From positions 21,236,613 to 21,300,612 of the forward strand of contig NC_016135.3 in NCBI RefSeq assembly GCF_000005505.3: a stretch of 64,000 bases of DNA, given 5' to 3'. This document shows positions 1 to 12,449 of the stretch, piece after piece. The position numbers were made by a program, and so were the translations under genes. The stretch comes from Brachypodium distachyon. Lineage: Eukaryota > Streptophyta > Magnoliopsida > Poales > Poaceae. Under the pieces are notes generated by a model that saw nothing but the letters and a program-made list of their open reading frames with translations, was not told the DNA's origin and did not search any database. Positions within the stretch are counted from its first letter, which is position 1, and each line of letters starts with the position of its first letter.

Positions 1-130
1 ACAACAATAACCTAACAAAAAGGGGAAACTAGCATAGAGGAAAAACTTACACTAGTTAGCCCAATTGGCTAGTTCAACTACAAAAGAACACGTACACACA
101 AACAGAGAGGTTTAGCGAGATAGCATATAC

Positions 131-3100
131 CTGCTCCGTTGGTCTCCAGTGCTAGATCCCCCAACCATTGAAAGCCAGTCCGCACAATGAATCGTAGCCT
201 CTACATCCTAGTGTCACAACAATACAAAAACCAGAGTTGATAAGTTATACAACCAGCCGAAGCACACCAGAAAGAAGGTTGCATGACTCTAAGGGAAAAG
301 GTTTAGGAATAAACTGATCTACCAAAGAAGTTATCTTACCTTCCACCCATCTTTTTGTCGCATTGAATGCTCTAACATGATAATCAGGAAATTATGTACG
401 AGATCTTCAATCTCACCAATGCTGACACCATCAACATTTCTTTTACTACCCTTCTGTATTAGAAATTTCTGAATCAGAACAATGAGTCGCACAGAGTACA
501 AAATGTAGTTGATGAAACTATAATGCATCCTACTATAATTCTGAGTAAAATGCGCTTGTAGTCCCTCAAACTGCGTCCTGCGGTGTTCTCAGTATAGTCC
601 TCCGAGTCTAAAAACTCTGTAAAGGGGTCCACTAGTACAATCCAGAACAAGCTACAGTGGCGAATTTCTGACATGGCGTCCACCTTAACAGTCTAAAAAC
701 TCTGTTATCTCCCTCCTGTCTCTCCCATCTCTCTTCCAGGCAGCGGCAGGGCTATTCTGCACGGGTGTTGTTCGCTGAGCCGGCATAAGGGCTCACCTCC
801 GTGACCAGAGTCACCGATCTTGCCCTCCTCTCCTGTTGAGCCTCCAGCACCAACAACATGCCACCACCTCCGACATCCCTGGATAGAAGCACTGTGTTCC
901 GCTAAAACCGGACAACCCTGCCCACGTCCTCCTCCTTGTCTCTGCAGCGCCAACCCCACTCATCCCCGTTGGGTCAGGCTAGGAGAGCAGGCCCACTTCC
1001 AGATGCACGTCACCGAGGGAGCTCTCCAGGGAAGAGGCAGTGCGGAGGGTGGCTCCTGCTGAGGAGCTCAGATTTTTCCAGCGGTGCTGATTGCACGGCA
1101 CTGAGATTTACCCTAATAGTAGCAGATGGACAGCATGAACATGGGTTTAATATCTGAACGAATTGTGACCATGGACAACTGCGCGTGCAACTTGACAGCA
1201 ATGGCCATGGTATACTTGAAGTGCCATAGTTGGTTGGACTGGATAGCAACAACAAATTGATCAATGGGTGTGCTGTACAGAGAAATCACATGAAGGCCAC
1301 AGCTGACATGAAGAAATAATTCACTGTGTCCTCACAGATTCACATGGGGAAGAAGGAGAAAAGAAGTTGAGTAAGGCAGAGAGACAACGAATGCCTTGTG
1401 AAGACCAAGCCAACAGCCAACTTGGCTTTTCAGGCAGTAGTGCTTGAAGTAGCTGTACCAGAGTCTCACTCTGTCACATGGAGAGTGCCGCAGGGGAGGC
1501 GGCTGTGTGTCTGCAGCTACTGCTGTTGGGAAGCAGAGGGTCAAGGCGGCTGGCGAAGGAACGGAGTGGTTTCCGGAGCGTCAATGGCAAACGTGCACGT
1601 CGGAGAGGCAGGTGCCGTTGGATCTGGCGCTACCCCGTCGATGGGCGGATCAATTGGGATGACCAAATAAGGGACAAATCAGAGAATGGTTGCCACAGTA
1701 GACCACATTACATAGTTTATGGAGCCAAATTGTAATTTGAGAATGGAGTACTAAACTGACCACACAGAGCAAGTTTGGAGATTTCAAATGCATTTTACTC
1801 TACAGTTCTCATTACAATATATTATGATGTCAAAACATTTGGTACTTACCTCATGATTATAAATCAAAACCTCTAAAATCCATTCTGGCCATTCTGCAAT
1901 TGAGGTCAATGTGGTTCTATTCTCCGGATGACTGCAAGCCAAAAACAGAATATCCTGAAATGATATAGAAGGAAATTTTGACACCATAAGAAATTAAAGC
2001 AGGTAAGATGGTAAACAAGTTTACAGAAAAAGTAACTACTGGATAAGATGAAACAATGTTAACGCAGATTGTGAGCATATATGCATGCAAATAAGTGTGC
2101 AGCATATGTGCAGGTGTTTGGCTACATGACATCAACAATGTTCCTACCCCCTATGGCCTAACGGATGCAGGTGACATGGATATCTGTCGAATACACTTTT
2201 CACTTCTTGTCTTACTTCTACTGATGAGAAGGACAACTGCTGGTTATGGATCTCATGAAGATGTATAGGCATTCAGATCTAAGCCACACCTTCATGTGGT
2301 TGTACTGAGAATGGTTTGAGTAATGCAAATAAAGCTAAATAATACCCTATAGTCTAATATTGTAAGTAACAAGCCCAGAGCCTGAAAGCACGCTAGGATA
2401 TATGCCACCTTGGTTGGCAAGAAAAAATTAGCTCACATGAGCAATAGCTCAGGAAAGGAAAGCAATACTAAGCGTAAAATGAATAATGGGTGTATGTTTA
2501 ACACCAAGTAAAAAAAGTGCAGCATTTGTTTGACCTGTTTGGTAGCCACAACATGATAAATGGTTGGTACCTGCCAATGCCCACATTATAGAGCTAATTG
2601 ACTATCCTCAGTAGGTACGTTTCCTGCCCATATGGGCAAGTTTTCTCAGCAACTAAGGTTTTTGAGGTCAAATGAACACATAACCTTGATAGAAAACATT
2701 ATATGGCAATTTCTTGGGATAGCAAGGGAGCTGGGCAGCTGGCCATGCCCTATATTAAGCAACAAATCTCCCTCCTCTTCTATGAGTGGTGCCTTAATGC
2801 CACCCACCACTGAAGTGCGCACTATATCAATCTCTACCACCACGAGTCATTCAAGTAGCCAAGACACTACAATTGCAGGGAACTATTTAAACTGTAGCAT
2901 ATGTTATGAAATGAAACTTTAATCCCTACTAGACGGCAGCATTATTGTATCCATCAATGAAAAGAAGATGTGTTCGGTGTTTGGATACTCTCGTACTCCT
3001 AGTAAAATCAAAAAATACAAGGCAAACTGGATCAATATTTTTCTGTAACCAATGGCAGTCCAAAACTATCACAAAACAAGACAGCCACTCTATGTTTATC

Positions 3101-6100
3101 TATACTGCTATGTTACTATAGTATAAAGATGTCAATCGGTAGCAGCGGTCTGTTCACCTTTGAACCTGCCTACCCCTTGTTAGATCTCGCATTACATTTA
3201 TAATGGGAGCGGGTATGGGTTGTAGATTTTTAATGTACAAACGATAGTGTAGTCTTCTTAAACATGTATCAAAATATTCTATAGCAACGCAGGGGGCTTG
3301 TCCTAGTATAGCACAAACTAGCTTCGACATAAGAAAACAATCATGCAATATGTTATACAGTAACAAAACACACCTGTATAGCACGAGCTTGGAATGACCT
3401 TGATGCATATGGAAGCGTACGGAGCAGCACTAGCAAAAGTTGAATATGTTCAAAACGGTGGCCACAATCATAAAGGTTTAGATTTTCATCAACTGAAGAA
3501 ACGTTAATCTGCATTCAACACAATAACAACATCAAAGCTAGAAACTTCAGACTTTGAGGCAAAAATTCAATCAGCAAGGTTGAAAGAACAAACTAAACCA
3601 TATCGTCAAACTTGAAACGCAGTGCTCAATTCTCTAAATGGGCAAAAACTGGTGATGCAACTGGATGGGTGGGGTGTCCCCTAAAAAAATACAGAACAGG
3701 GAAAACAAACCAACTGAAACTGATTGTCATCCAGGCTCTCAACCCCTCGTCTGGGCAGACATTTAGCATCCAGGCTCATTTTTTGTTGGAATACCATAAA
3801 AGCACAATATGTCATTTTCTATGTTTATCTGATAGCAAGTAATTTATTTTGATTTGTGTGAAGAAAAGTTGTCTATATAGAAGGTGATAATCAAAACTAG
3901 CAGACAACTAGGTCATTTAATCACATGAAATATTTCAATACAAGACAAAAACATAGTCAATTAGCAAACATCATACCGCAGCAGAAATTAAAGCCATATA
4001 AATATTTGCAGTCATTAGCCTCCTTGGGGCTGCTTGGAATGCTTTCTGCAATGCAAAAAGTAACAGTGATACTCTATCTTCTGACATAGTATTTCCTTCA
4101 TCATGAACTGTCGGCAGACCACCACCCGCTAAATGTTGATTTGAAGCACTCGAGGCAAATTTTAGGTGACCTGATGCAACTAGAGCACCCAGAATGTGAA
4201 TGATTCCAACAACAATTCCATCAGCTTTGTCAACATTGTATACATTATTCCGGACATTGTCAGCAGTTATTGAGAATCTGATACCACCCAAATTCTTCAG
4301 GAGCTGATTCTCAGAGTTGGAGATCTTTCTTCCTATATTTGCTCCCAACATTTTAAACGAAGCACCCTTTGTGCTTGTAGCTTCCTGTTCAGTGTCTTCT
4401 TCATGAAGGATGGATTCATGCTGTTCGGCTAACTGAATTTCATCATCCTGGTGATCTTTATCACCGGTGGTGGCTTTTGCGTCAGAATCCCCATTATTCA
4501 ATACATCACATTCACTTAATGTTGCACCAGGATTATTACCGGCTTTAGCTTCACGCTGTAAAAGAACAAGAAGTGCTTCCACACCACCACTAGATATGAA
4601 TGACTGACCAAACATGTTGGCCCTAGAAATGTTAGGCTGCACAATCAGCCTATAGATGAGGTGAAGCAACCTTGCTACCTGCCAACAAGCACATTTGTGA
4701 TATCATAAAAGCTTCATACTAGATAGTCAACTAAGCCAGACAGATAAAGAAATTCTACACATGATCGATACTGAAAATAGGTAACCGGTGCTCAACAGGT
4801 CCCTGACCTTGTAGCACTGTAACTGAGTAAGCGGATCGTTGAAAGATTCAACTCATGCTTAAGAGGTTTAAGAGTAATAAAAGTACCACCGCTAATTCCC
4901 ATGCACAAAATCACAAAGGAAGCATTGGCAGTGGTACACAACAGTGACAAATCAATGCATTCACTAAATCTAAACCCCTTCCACAAACATCCGACAACTT
5001 GTGCACAGCATTTTAGGATGATTATGCTGATTAATAGGCCAGTTAAACCTGGTAAATAATTGGCTTTATTCGTAGCAACGGTGAGGGTACCAAGTATGAG
5101 TATATGACCTAATATACAGTCTGTTGAACCTGCTTTCAATACCTTGAACATACGATGTTGCAGCTTAAATAAGATCATATGCAATATATCCCAAAAGCAG
5201 AATGTTGCACAATAATTAAGAGCAAACAGCCAATGTAATGTAAAAATTAGCCACAACTTATCATTAATATGAAACCTACTTCTTCCTTAATCTGTATGAG
5301 AACATATGGGCCAGGATTTGAACTTTGAAGTGACTTTAAGGTTTGCAGTATATGTGCATCATAATCTACTATACTTATGAAATTGTTAATCCAACAACAC
5401 TTAAATGTGTAGAGTTGAAAGTTCAAACATATAGCTCAACGGGAAACAATAGAAGCACTGGTGAAAATATGTCTAGTAAGGCAGCGTCATCTACCTGATT
5501 AGGCTGTGGGCAGTCAACAATAAATCCGATCAAACAGCGAACATCATCGGAAGCTGCTGTGGAAGATGCTGCTCCTAATAGAAGTTCGATAACAACCAAA
5601 AGTTCATCAATCAGAGCATTCACCTCACCCAAGGATCTCTCCATACCAGTACGTGGTAAGTTATCGATTGAATCTGATTCCCGAATCGCCCAGTAACACC
5701 TTCTGCAGCCATCCAGAAGCATCTGCAATGCATTTGCATCTTGCATGCAACCAGACTCCGTAAATACCATGTCTGCAAGTGAGGACAGAAGCTTCTTCTG
5801 TAAACCGTAGTTACATGAACTCCACATCTTCAAGTCCAACAGCAAAGTGCCGAAAAGCTGCACCTTAAGCTCATGATTGTTTCCTTGAGACTGGCATAAA
5901 GATACAATTGCGGTAACTAGCTCCTCATCAGTCACTGCCTCTTCTTCTCCACTTTCCAGCTTTGAAATTGCTTGCAACAGATAATGTAAAACACGTGACA
6001 GAAGCTCAGGTGCACATGTCCTGCATAATTCTTCATTATTGCCAGGATGTTGAATAGCCAGGGAAATAATCCTGAAAATTGGGGCAGAAAGGGAAGCAGT

Positions 6101-8875
6101 TCCAAGTGACAATGGCAGTTCGCCAAGTGCAGGTTCAAGACTATCCGTCTGCACACTGCTTACAGTCAATGGAAGTAAAGCCATTGGACCCCCATAAGCT
6201 AAGGCCCACAAAGATTCTGCAGGCCGCACACGAGATGAAACATAAACCAACCCAAGAACCTCTGCAGGCCTTCGATGAGTGCCTAAAATTCAACAGCAGA
6301 GTATCAGTAAAATTGCATATGTAACAGAACATCACCCCGTACATTCAGTTTCAGAGGTATAGTGCAAGACATCATATTAGCAATGACAAATACGATAAGT
6401 GGAACATGATTATTCAATAGCTTTGCACACTGAAAATCGATGATTCAAGACAGTGTAATCCAGCCTCAGTGATTTTTCAATATTTCGTAGTAATGTTTGG
6501 ATTGAAGAACTGACTCATCAGAATTAGTATATTTTCTATAAACTTGGTCAAACTTTACAAAGTTTGACTTAGGACAAAGCTAGAACATCTTATATTTAGA
6601 AACAAAGGTAGTACTTTTCTGATAGAAAATTCTCTGACCTTATGCGAATAGCCTTATTTTCGGTAATTCAATTTTGGCATATAGTTTTATCGGACCAAAC
6701 TTTCCAAGGATACAATTATGGGGCCAAAATGAGAAAGTTGCTGGATCGACAATGACATTCAAAAGGGCCTCCCCTACAGTTTTTCCCATAAAAAGGTCCT
6801 AAGACAGACTAGAGCCCAACATTGATGGGTCCCTTGTGTGCATGATAGAAAACACCACTTTATATGGCTTAAAGCGTAATAGTATGTTTTCTTCAAGAAA
6901 TAAATGTATATTAAAATATTGAAAATGAGAAATGCAATAGTCTAGAGGTAGAAGCTATATCATATGTTCATCAGTTCCTAAGTTCATAGTGTTTTTGTAT
7001 CTGCATAGCTATTTCACTCGGGTAAATTAGGCCACAGTTTAATTGTCCAAAAACATAGAATGTAATGCTGATAAGGGAGAAGGATTATAGTGAAAACCAA
7101 GGAGAAAGGAGGAAATGAAACGAACCTGCTGAACCAGACGGGGAAGCATCTGGACAAAAACGACCATTGAGAAGACTAGGGTGATAAAGAAGATGCAAGC
7201 AGCCTCCAATCTCATGGTTCAGTGCAAAGCTCTCTTCTGCCATGTTCTTAATGTGGTCATTGGTTGCCTTCCATGGCAAACCAGCACCATTTCCAAAACT
7301 CGGAAGTATATCTCCTCCCCGGAGTGCCAGCCGACACATTCTATCTGGACCAATTGGCTCCCGGAAGATGTAGACGGGGCCCATTTCGGCAAACAATGGA
7401 CACTGCCGGCGGCGTCTCTGCAGGCCTGCAATAGTTGGTGGCGGATTCGTCCCAATGCAGCAAAACGCCAGTGGTTTTGATATGCGTGGGAAATCAAAAG
7501 CACGGCTCTCATGCAGACTACCGTCAACATATAACCTCAACTCACTGTCGCCCTTCCCAAGCAAACCGTGCTTGTTTGTGTGCTCCAACCCAACAAAGTA
7601 CCAACGCTGAGGCTTAAAGGCGTATGTGAAGTGCAAAGAAGCCTTCTTACCTTTCCCACCCCCACTCTCCACCACCAAGAACTGGCCATGGAAGTAAGCC
7701 TCCACACCCTGGTTATCCGAAGACAGAAAGCTGAAAAGCCGAGGCATGTGTGTTGTACCTTCTCCTGCAAGGGCGCTGGCTGCTGCAGCTGCTGACATTG
7801 CTGATGATTTTCCAGATGTCGCTGCTGCAGCAGCAGCAATGGCAGCTGCAGCTGTTGCTGTGCTAAGTGTGTCCGAGAACGACTCTATATAAATCCAAGT
7901 AGCAAATCCGTAACCACTCGAGAAGGGCCACCTGCTATCTCCAGGACCAAGCAGACCAGAGCTCTCCCCATCAAATTCGAATGTCACAGCAGGACCTCTT
8001 GCTTCCTCACTCCCCATGGCTTTCTCAAGCGCCAGCATCAGTGGTGTGGCCCAGCTCGTCCCGAGCGACTTCTTAACCAAGCCAAGCCAGGAATGGAGAT
8101 CCTTCACACTAAGCGAGTGCCCGCCCAAGAGCTGAATGCTCTGAAGCAGTGGTGTCCCGTCCCAGCTACCACTACTACTCTGACCCGTTCCTATGAATAG
8201 CTTCTCAGCAGACTCAAGAAGTATGGCTAGGAGGCCTGACAAAGAGCACATGGCGCGGTTGCGGGTGCAGGCCCTGAGGGCAGCATGAAGCCCAATGGCC
8301 ATACGAGTGCGTGGTGATGGCTCCTCGCCGCAGGGGAGGTCAGGCAGGAGCTCAGCGGCAGTGACGGCGGCATGCGAGTTGGACATTATGCTGGGGGGAG
8401 CACCGGTGCCGGTGCCGTCGCCAACCTTGTCGAGGCCATCCACACCGCCCATGGTTCCGAGCAGCACGTCGACGACGGAGTGAGGTAATTCTCCCTGCTC
8501 CTCATAAAGCATCTCGCGGAGGCGGTCCACCCCGCCCCCACGACTGCCCATGATCGCCGCGTCCACGGCCCGCACCACTTCAAGCGGCGCGTCAGCTGGC
8601 ACTCCCGGTGGCCGATGCCTACTCCTCATCGATGGCAAAGGATCCGACGGCGTCTTCGGCGTGCCCGTGCTCATCTTCGAACTTGGCGCCCCTTCCTCGG
8701 CACCTAACTCATCGGTAAGCGGAAGCGCCGCTAACTGCTCCACGGAGCCCTGCTCCCCACTAATCAGCGGGGGCGGGGGCGGGGGCGGGGGCGAGGGCGG
8801 GGGCAGCGACGTGCCCGTGCTCATCTCCTGGGTCGATGCCATCTCCTCAGTGCTCATCTCCTGACTCGATGCCAT
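131..8875 (-). CDS. BEACH domain-containing protein, BCHC class (5' part, runs off window)
   Basis: Large scaffold protein expected to act in vesicle or membrane trafficking. Seven exons in phase on the minus strand: 8875-7126, 6282-5495, 4678-3977, 3508-3374, 1954-1850, 453-340 and 207-131. The window edge lies in the next intron, so the PH, BEACH and WD40 parts are not visible. An in-frame TAG lies about 60 bases upstream and no other ATG intervenes, which fixes the start at 8875. The N-terminus has a duplicated SQEMST motif and a poly-proline run (residues 25-36). A concanavalin-A-like lectin domain spans about residues 297-510 ([22 protein letters not shown]) and is split by an alanine-rich stretch at 338-372. 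The later exons encode helical armadillo-like repeat sequence, as in the DUF4704 region of plant BCHC1/BCHC2. The class is a confident call; the paralogue is not resolved. Confidence 0.88.
6533..6612. mobile_element. Degenerate Stowaway-like MITE in BCHC intron 1
   Basis: Read on the minus strand this is TTTGTTTCTAAATATAAG followed by a short palindrome around AAGTCAAACTTTGTAAAGTTTGAC. This is the layout of grass Stowaway MITEs that start CTCCCTCCGTTTC, but the outer TIR bases have decayed. It lies wholly inside the intron between 7125 and 6283. Confidence 0.5.
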
Positions 8876-9304
8876 CTCCTCAGGTAGCGGATCTGGATTG
8901 TGTGCCGAGTGTCCACCGGCACACCCGAAATTTCTGGACTAGAGTGGTGTTTACCTAGTCATGGATGATAAAATGCTCATACCTCAGAAACCAATGGCCA
9001 CCGCGGGGGAGAGGTAGGGCACGGCGGCGGCTCTAGAGCCACATTGGGGCGGATTGGGGTAGGTGCTCGCGAGAGGGAGAGGAAGGAGAAGGCACCGTGG
9101 AGATGGATCTTGACTCTGAACGGAGAACAGATTTTCATTAAATAAATAACAGTGCCAGTTTTTTCTTTTCTAGGCTGAAAATATTTTTTTGAGTTTGATT
9201 TTTTTTTAAGAAAACACACGGATTTTATAATTTTGCGAAAAATAGATGAACATTTAGCAGTTTATTAAATGTTCTCCGGAATAAAAAAATTCTTTCCTGC
9301 AAGG
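8876..9304. other. BCHC 5' leader and promoter region
   Basis: No ORF is supported here. The stretch 8990-9110 is GC-rich and purine-rich on the plus strand, consistent with an untranslated leader of the minus-strand BCHC gene. It then turns AT-rich from about 9130. No clear TATA box was seen. Confidence 0.4.
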
Positions 9305-9690
9305 GGTTGGACCATAAGGACACTTTGAATGCATCGTATCTTAAACTGTATCATATGCATTAACCACATGTTTAGATACAACTCTTTCAATGGTTTGTAT
9401 CTTAATGTTGTATCTAAACAAACTCTCATTTATTATGTTTTGTGAGAGAGAAGTTATGATTTTTCTTGGGTTTAGCGCTAAGAGTTGAACTCCCATTTGG
9501 TTGATGTAATTGATGGTCAAAGTTCGACCTCGAAATACATGAGCACATTATATCATGAAACGGAGGGATATCTAGATTAAGATACCATGACTCTCACTTT
9601 CTTCATTAAATAGGATGCCATGTCATATTTTACCTATGTGGCATATTAAAATACGGTACATGGCGGAGCATTGGGACTGTCCTAATTTGA
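9305..9690. mobile_element. Non-autonomous DNA transposon remnant with a nested Stowaway relic
   Basis: AT-rich non-coding unit with the look of a common grass Mutator-like MITE: ATAAGGACA...GAATGCATCG near the left end, repeated GTATCTTA and TAGATACAA motifs inside, and GGAGCATTGGGACTGTCCTA at the right end, roughly complementary to the left end. A second relic, about 9497-9572 (ACTCCCATTTGGTT ... ACGGAGGGATA), appears inserted in it. The assignment rests on remembered family appearance; no target duplication was found. Confidence 0.4.
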
Positions 9691-10304
9691 CTTGCTTTCT
9701 AGGCTTCATTTCTAATTCTTGTGATAAAATGCTCATGTAATTATTGTGTTTTTCAATCACCTTTCTTCATACAAATTTGTTGTTATTCATGTGTTTTCCG
9801 ATTAAGTTTTTAGAATCTCATAAAGTTTGTCTTATGAATTGGCGCGCCTAGTGGCTTACCGAACAATGTGTTCTTCCATTAAGCCGGTAATGAAGCCATT
9901 ATCAAACGACTGGTTAAAGCAACCATGTGTTTACGGTGGACTACCGATGTGCAGACAAAGCATCGGAGAAATTCTCAACAAAGTATTCATGTTTTGCTTA
10001 AGAGAGACACGAGGAAAAGTTGTTATACAAATAATGTGTGGTGGATACAGGTTGCACGACACGTGAAATGGAATTTTGTTTGACCACAGTTCACAAGGGA
10101 TCATGGTCTCATCACCCCACTACCCGGAGACTCACCCATTTTACTACCGGTGAAATAAACTGTATGAAAATATAGCTCGGAGGGAGATAACTAGATTGCC
10201 ACAGCATCTGACGAGACATTATAGAGTCGGACAAAACCTGCAGAAAGAGAAATAAAATGAAGGAATTAGGCCAAGTGCACGAGGAGGCAGAACTTGTGCA
10301 AATA
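9691..10304. other. Intergenic, no gene supported
   Basis: Short ORFs occur (for example 9827-10066, plus) but show no recognisable domain and no splice-supported extension. A CGGAGGGAGATA motif near 10180 looks like the right end of a degraded Stowaway element. Confidence 0.4.
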
Positions 10305-10480
10305 CCTCCGTCCCCTTTTACAAGACATGCACGTGTTCTAAGATCATCAATCTAACTGTAACAAAATATATATTACATGGCATAAAAATATACCATTCAA
10401 ATGTTCAGTTGATTACGAACCTAATGATATATTTTTTGTGAATGCAGTACATATTTTGTTATTTAAATTGACGATTTTGT
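10305..10480. mobile_element. Stowaway-type MITE, right end lost
   Basis: Starts after a TA with CCTCCGTCCCCTTTTACAAG, typical of a Stowaway TIR. The body is AT-rich with internal inverted stretches, and a weak complement (AATTGACGATTTTGTAACACC) lies at the right. The expected right TIR (GGACGGAGGGAG) is missing, so the copy is truncated. Confidence 0.5.
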
Positions 10481-11263
10481 AACACCCTAACACGGGTATG
10501 TCTTATAGAAGCAGAGCTGCTCACTGGCTTGCTGCTACTGATCATGTGCTGCATTCACAATATTCAGTCGATCGTGGGTTATTCCGAGCCTCCGGGGACA
10601 GGACCATTCAAGTCGCAGAGGGGCACAGGAAACGGTGGCTGATCTCTCTGGATGATGCTCTTGGTTTGTGTACTGATAAAAAAAGCTTCCGTTTTGTTTA
10701 CTTCCAAGTGACGAGGAAGTCAGAGTAGTAGATTCATCGCTCGATCGAACTGGACAGGACCGGATTGCTCACGCACACGCCGAGGCCCAGCAAAGCCGTG
10801 CAGAAATACGAGTATACGACCAGAATCAAGCTACTCCGGGCCAGGACCGGAGTAGTATATTCTTCTCTTTTCGTGAAATGCCATCGTCTGTCCGCGTGGA
10901 GCCGGTCTCTCACGTATTTGCTTCGTTTCTTAAATACTCGTCGCTGTTTTAATGCAAACAGACACGAAGGGAGTACTTAACGGGCACGGACGCATCAATA
11001 CATATACGTACATACATTATACATACGGTACCCGAGCAACAACAAGGAAAAGATCGAGACGCCGTCTAAAATCTTGGAACGGGAAAGACGCGACCGTCTA
11101 GTTTACAGGGGTGGCTGGCATGCGCTGCAACTGACACCGAGGGAGATGAAACGGCATACGGGCTGGAACTGACGCAGAAAAAAAAAGCTTTATCGTTCCT
11201 GCAGGGTGCGGGGGCATGTACGTACGTATGTGGATGGAGGTCTTAATCGGAAACGATTTTAAT
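10481..11263. other. Intergenic, no gene supported
   Basis: A 76-codon plus-strand ORF at 10498-10728 matches nothing I recognise. A second relic, CGTTTCTTAAATACTCGTCGC ending CGAAGGGAGTA (about 10922-10977), resembles a decayed Stowaway MITE. The segment next to 11264 is probably the 3' UTR of the ADF gene. Confidence 0.4.
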
Positions 11264-11874
11264 TCAGAGGGCTCTGGCCTTGACGATGTCCATGCTCATC
11301 TCGCTGGGTTCGGTCGCCTGCAGCTCCACCTGGATGCCGTCGAGCTCCCTCTTGAACCGGTCCTTGGAGCTGGCGTACAGCATCTTGCTCCTCACCCTCG
11401 ATGTGTCCGGGGACCTGCAGCGACAGCAATAATCAAGCTTCAGCACATACAGTACTTGTTATGTTACAACAACCGATGGAAAATGGAACCGAAGGAGGAG
11501 ATCTCTCTGTAGTCTGTACCAGGAGATGAAGAAGATCTTGCTCTTCTGGCAGTTCTCGTCGGTGACGAAGTCGAAGTCGAAGACGGCGTAGCGGCACTCG
11601 TCGGCGGGGATAGAGGCGGTGAAGTCGGCGTAGGTCTCGCCCGGCTGGCCCACCCTGTCCACCACCACCTGCTGCGTGTTCTCGTTCACCTTGAACGTGA
11701 TGAACCGGAAGCTCCTCTTGGCCTTGAGCTCCTGGAACTTGTGCTTGCACTCGTCGCTCACGGCCATCCCCGACGCCGAGTTCGCCTTGCAACAACAAAC
11801 AACAACAACAACAGTTACATTGGCTTCGAAAGGGGTTCGATAGATCGAACACGACGAGGCGGCGCGCTCACCAT
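11264..11874 (-). CDS. ADF: Actin-depolymerizing factor (ADF/cofilin)
   Basis: Small cytosolic protein that binds actin monomers and filaments and promotes severing and depolymerisation. Three exons: 11874-11872 (the ATG alone), 11785-11520 and 11414-11264, giving 139 residues. A first exon holding only the start codon is the conserved plant ADF layout and explains why no single ORF shows the true start. The N-terminus MANSASGM carries Ser6, the usual regulatory phosphorylation site. The actin-binding long helix region ([28 protein letters not shown]) is complete, and length matches the family. The second intron splits the Trp codon of FFISW. It sits downstream of the CCHC zinc-finger gene in the same orientation with no shared function evident. 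The ADF number within the grass family is not determined. Confidence 0.95.
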
Positions 11875-12062
11875 GGCTGACGCGCGGGGTTTCTCTTCTT
11901 TCCACAGCCGGACACGACGGTGGTGCGCAACGGCAACGGCGCAGGCGCAGGCGGCGGGCGAGAGTCTCAAGGCCCGGAAGAGAGGAGGGGTCAGGCGTAA
12001 TATAGGGGAACCTGAGGCTTCCATTTGCATGCATTCATGCCGGCATGTTAGGAGCAGGAAGA

Positions 12063-12085
12063 GGGGGGGGGGGGGGGGGGGGGGG
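12063..12085. repeat. Homopolymer of 23 G
   Basis: Uninterrupted run of G on the plus strand (C on the ADF coding strand), about 190 bases upstream of the ADF start codon. It lies in the ADF leader or promoter. The exact length is prone to sequencing error. Confidence 0.9.
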
Positions 12086-12449
12086 TTTGACCAAGCACGT
12101 TCCCTCCTCGCGAGAGATTGAGCGAATGGCCATGAGCGATTGAGAACTCGCCTGACCAACCTACGCGCCAGCGCCACCACCCATCACTCTTGAGCCTAAA
12201 ACAAACCGGAACGCCCCTGGTTACAACGGAATAATTTTGACAGCAACAGCGTTTCTTTTTTAGATTGCAGTTGCGTGTCTGTATCCTAATTGGAGGATCA
12301 TCACTCATCAGATATATCAAAAGATGACACTTCTCGAACATCACGTTGTAAACAGATAAATCCTCACTGTGAGTTACACAGTCGTGATTTCCCCTAAAAA
12401 TAAATTGTCCAGAAGGATCACTTCATATAAGCTACAAAAATGTCACTGT

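Noticed and set aside
8550..8864. Plus-strand ORF with poly-Gly opposite the BCHC first exon
   Set aside because: Antisense of the poly-proline coding stretch.
10498..10728. 76-codon plus-strand ORF
   Set aside because: No recognisable family and no supporting gene structure.
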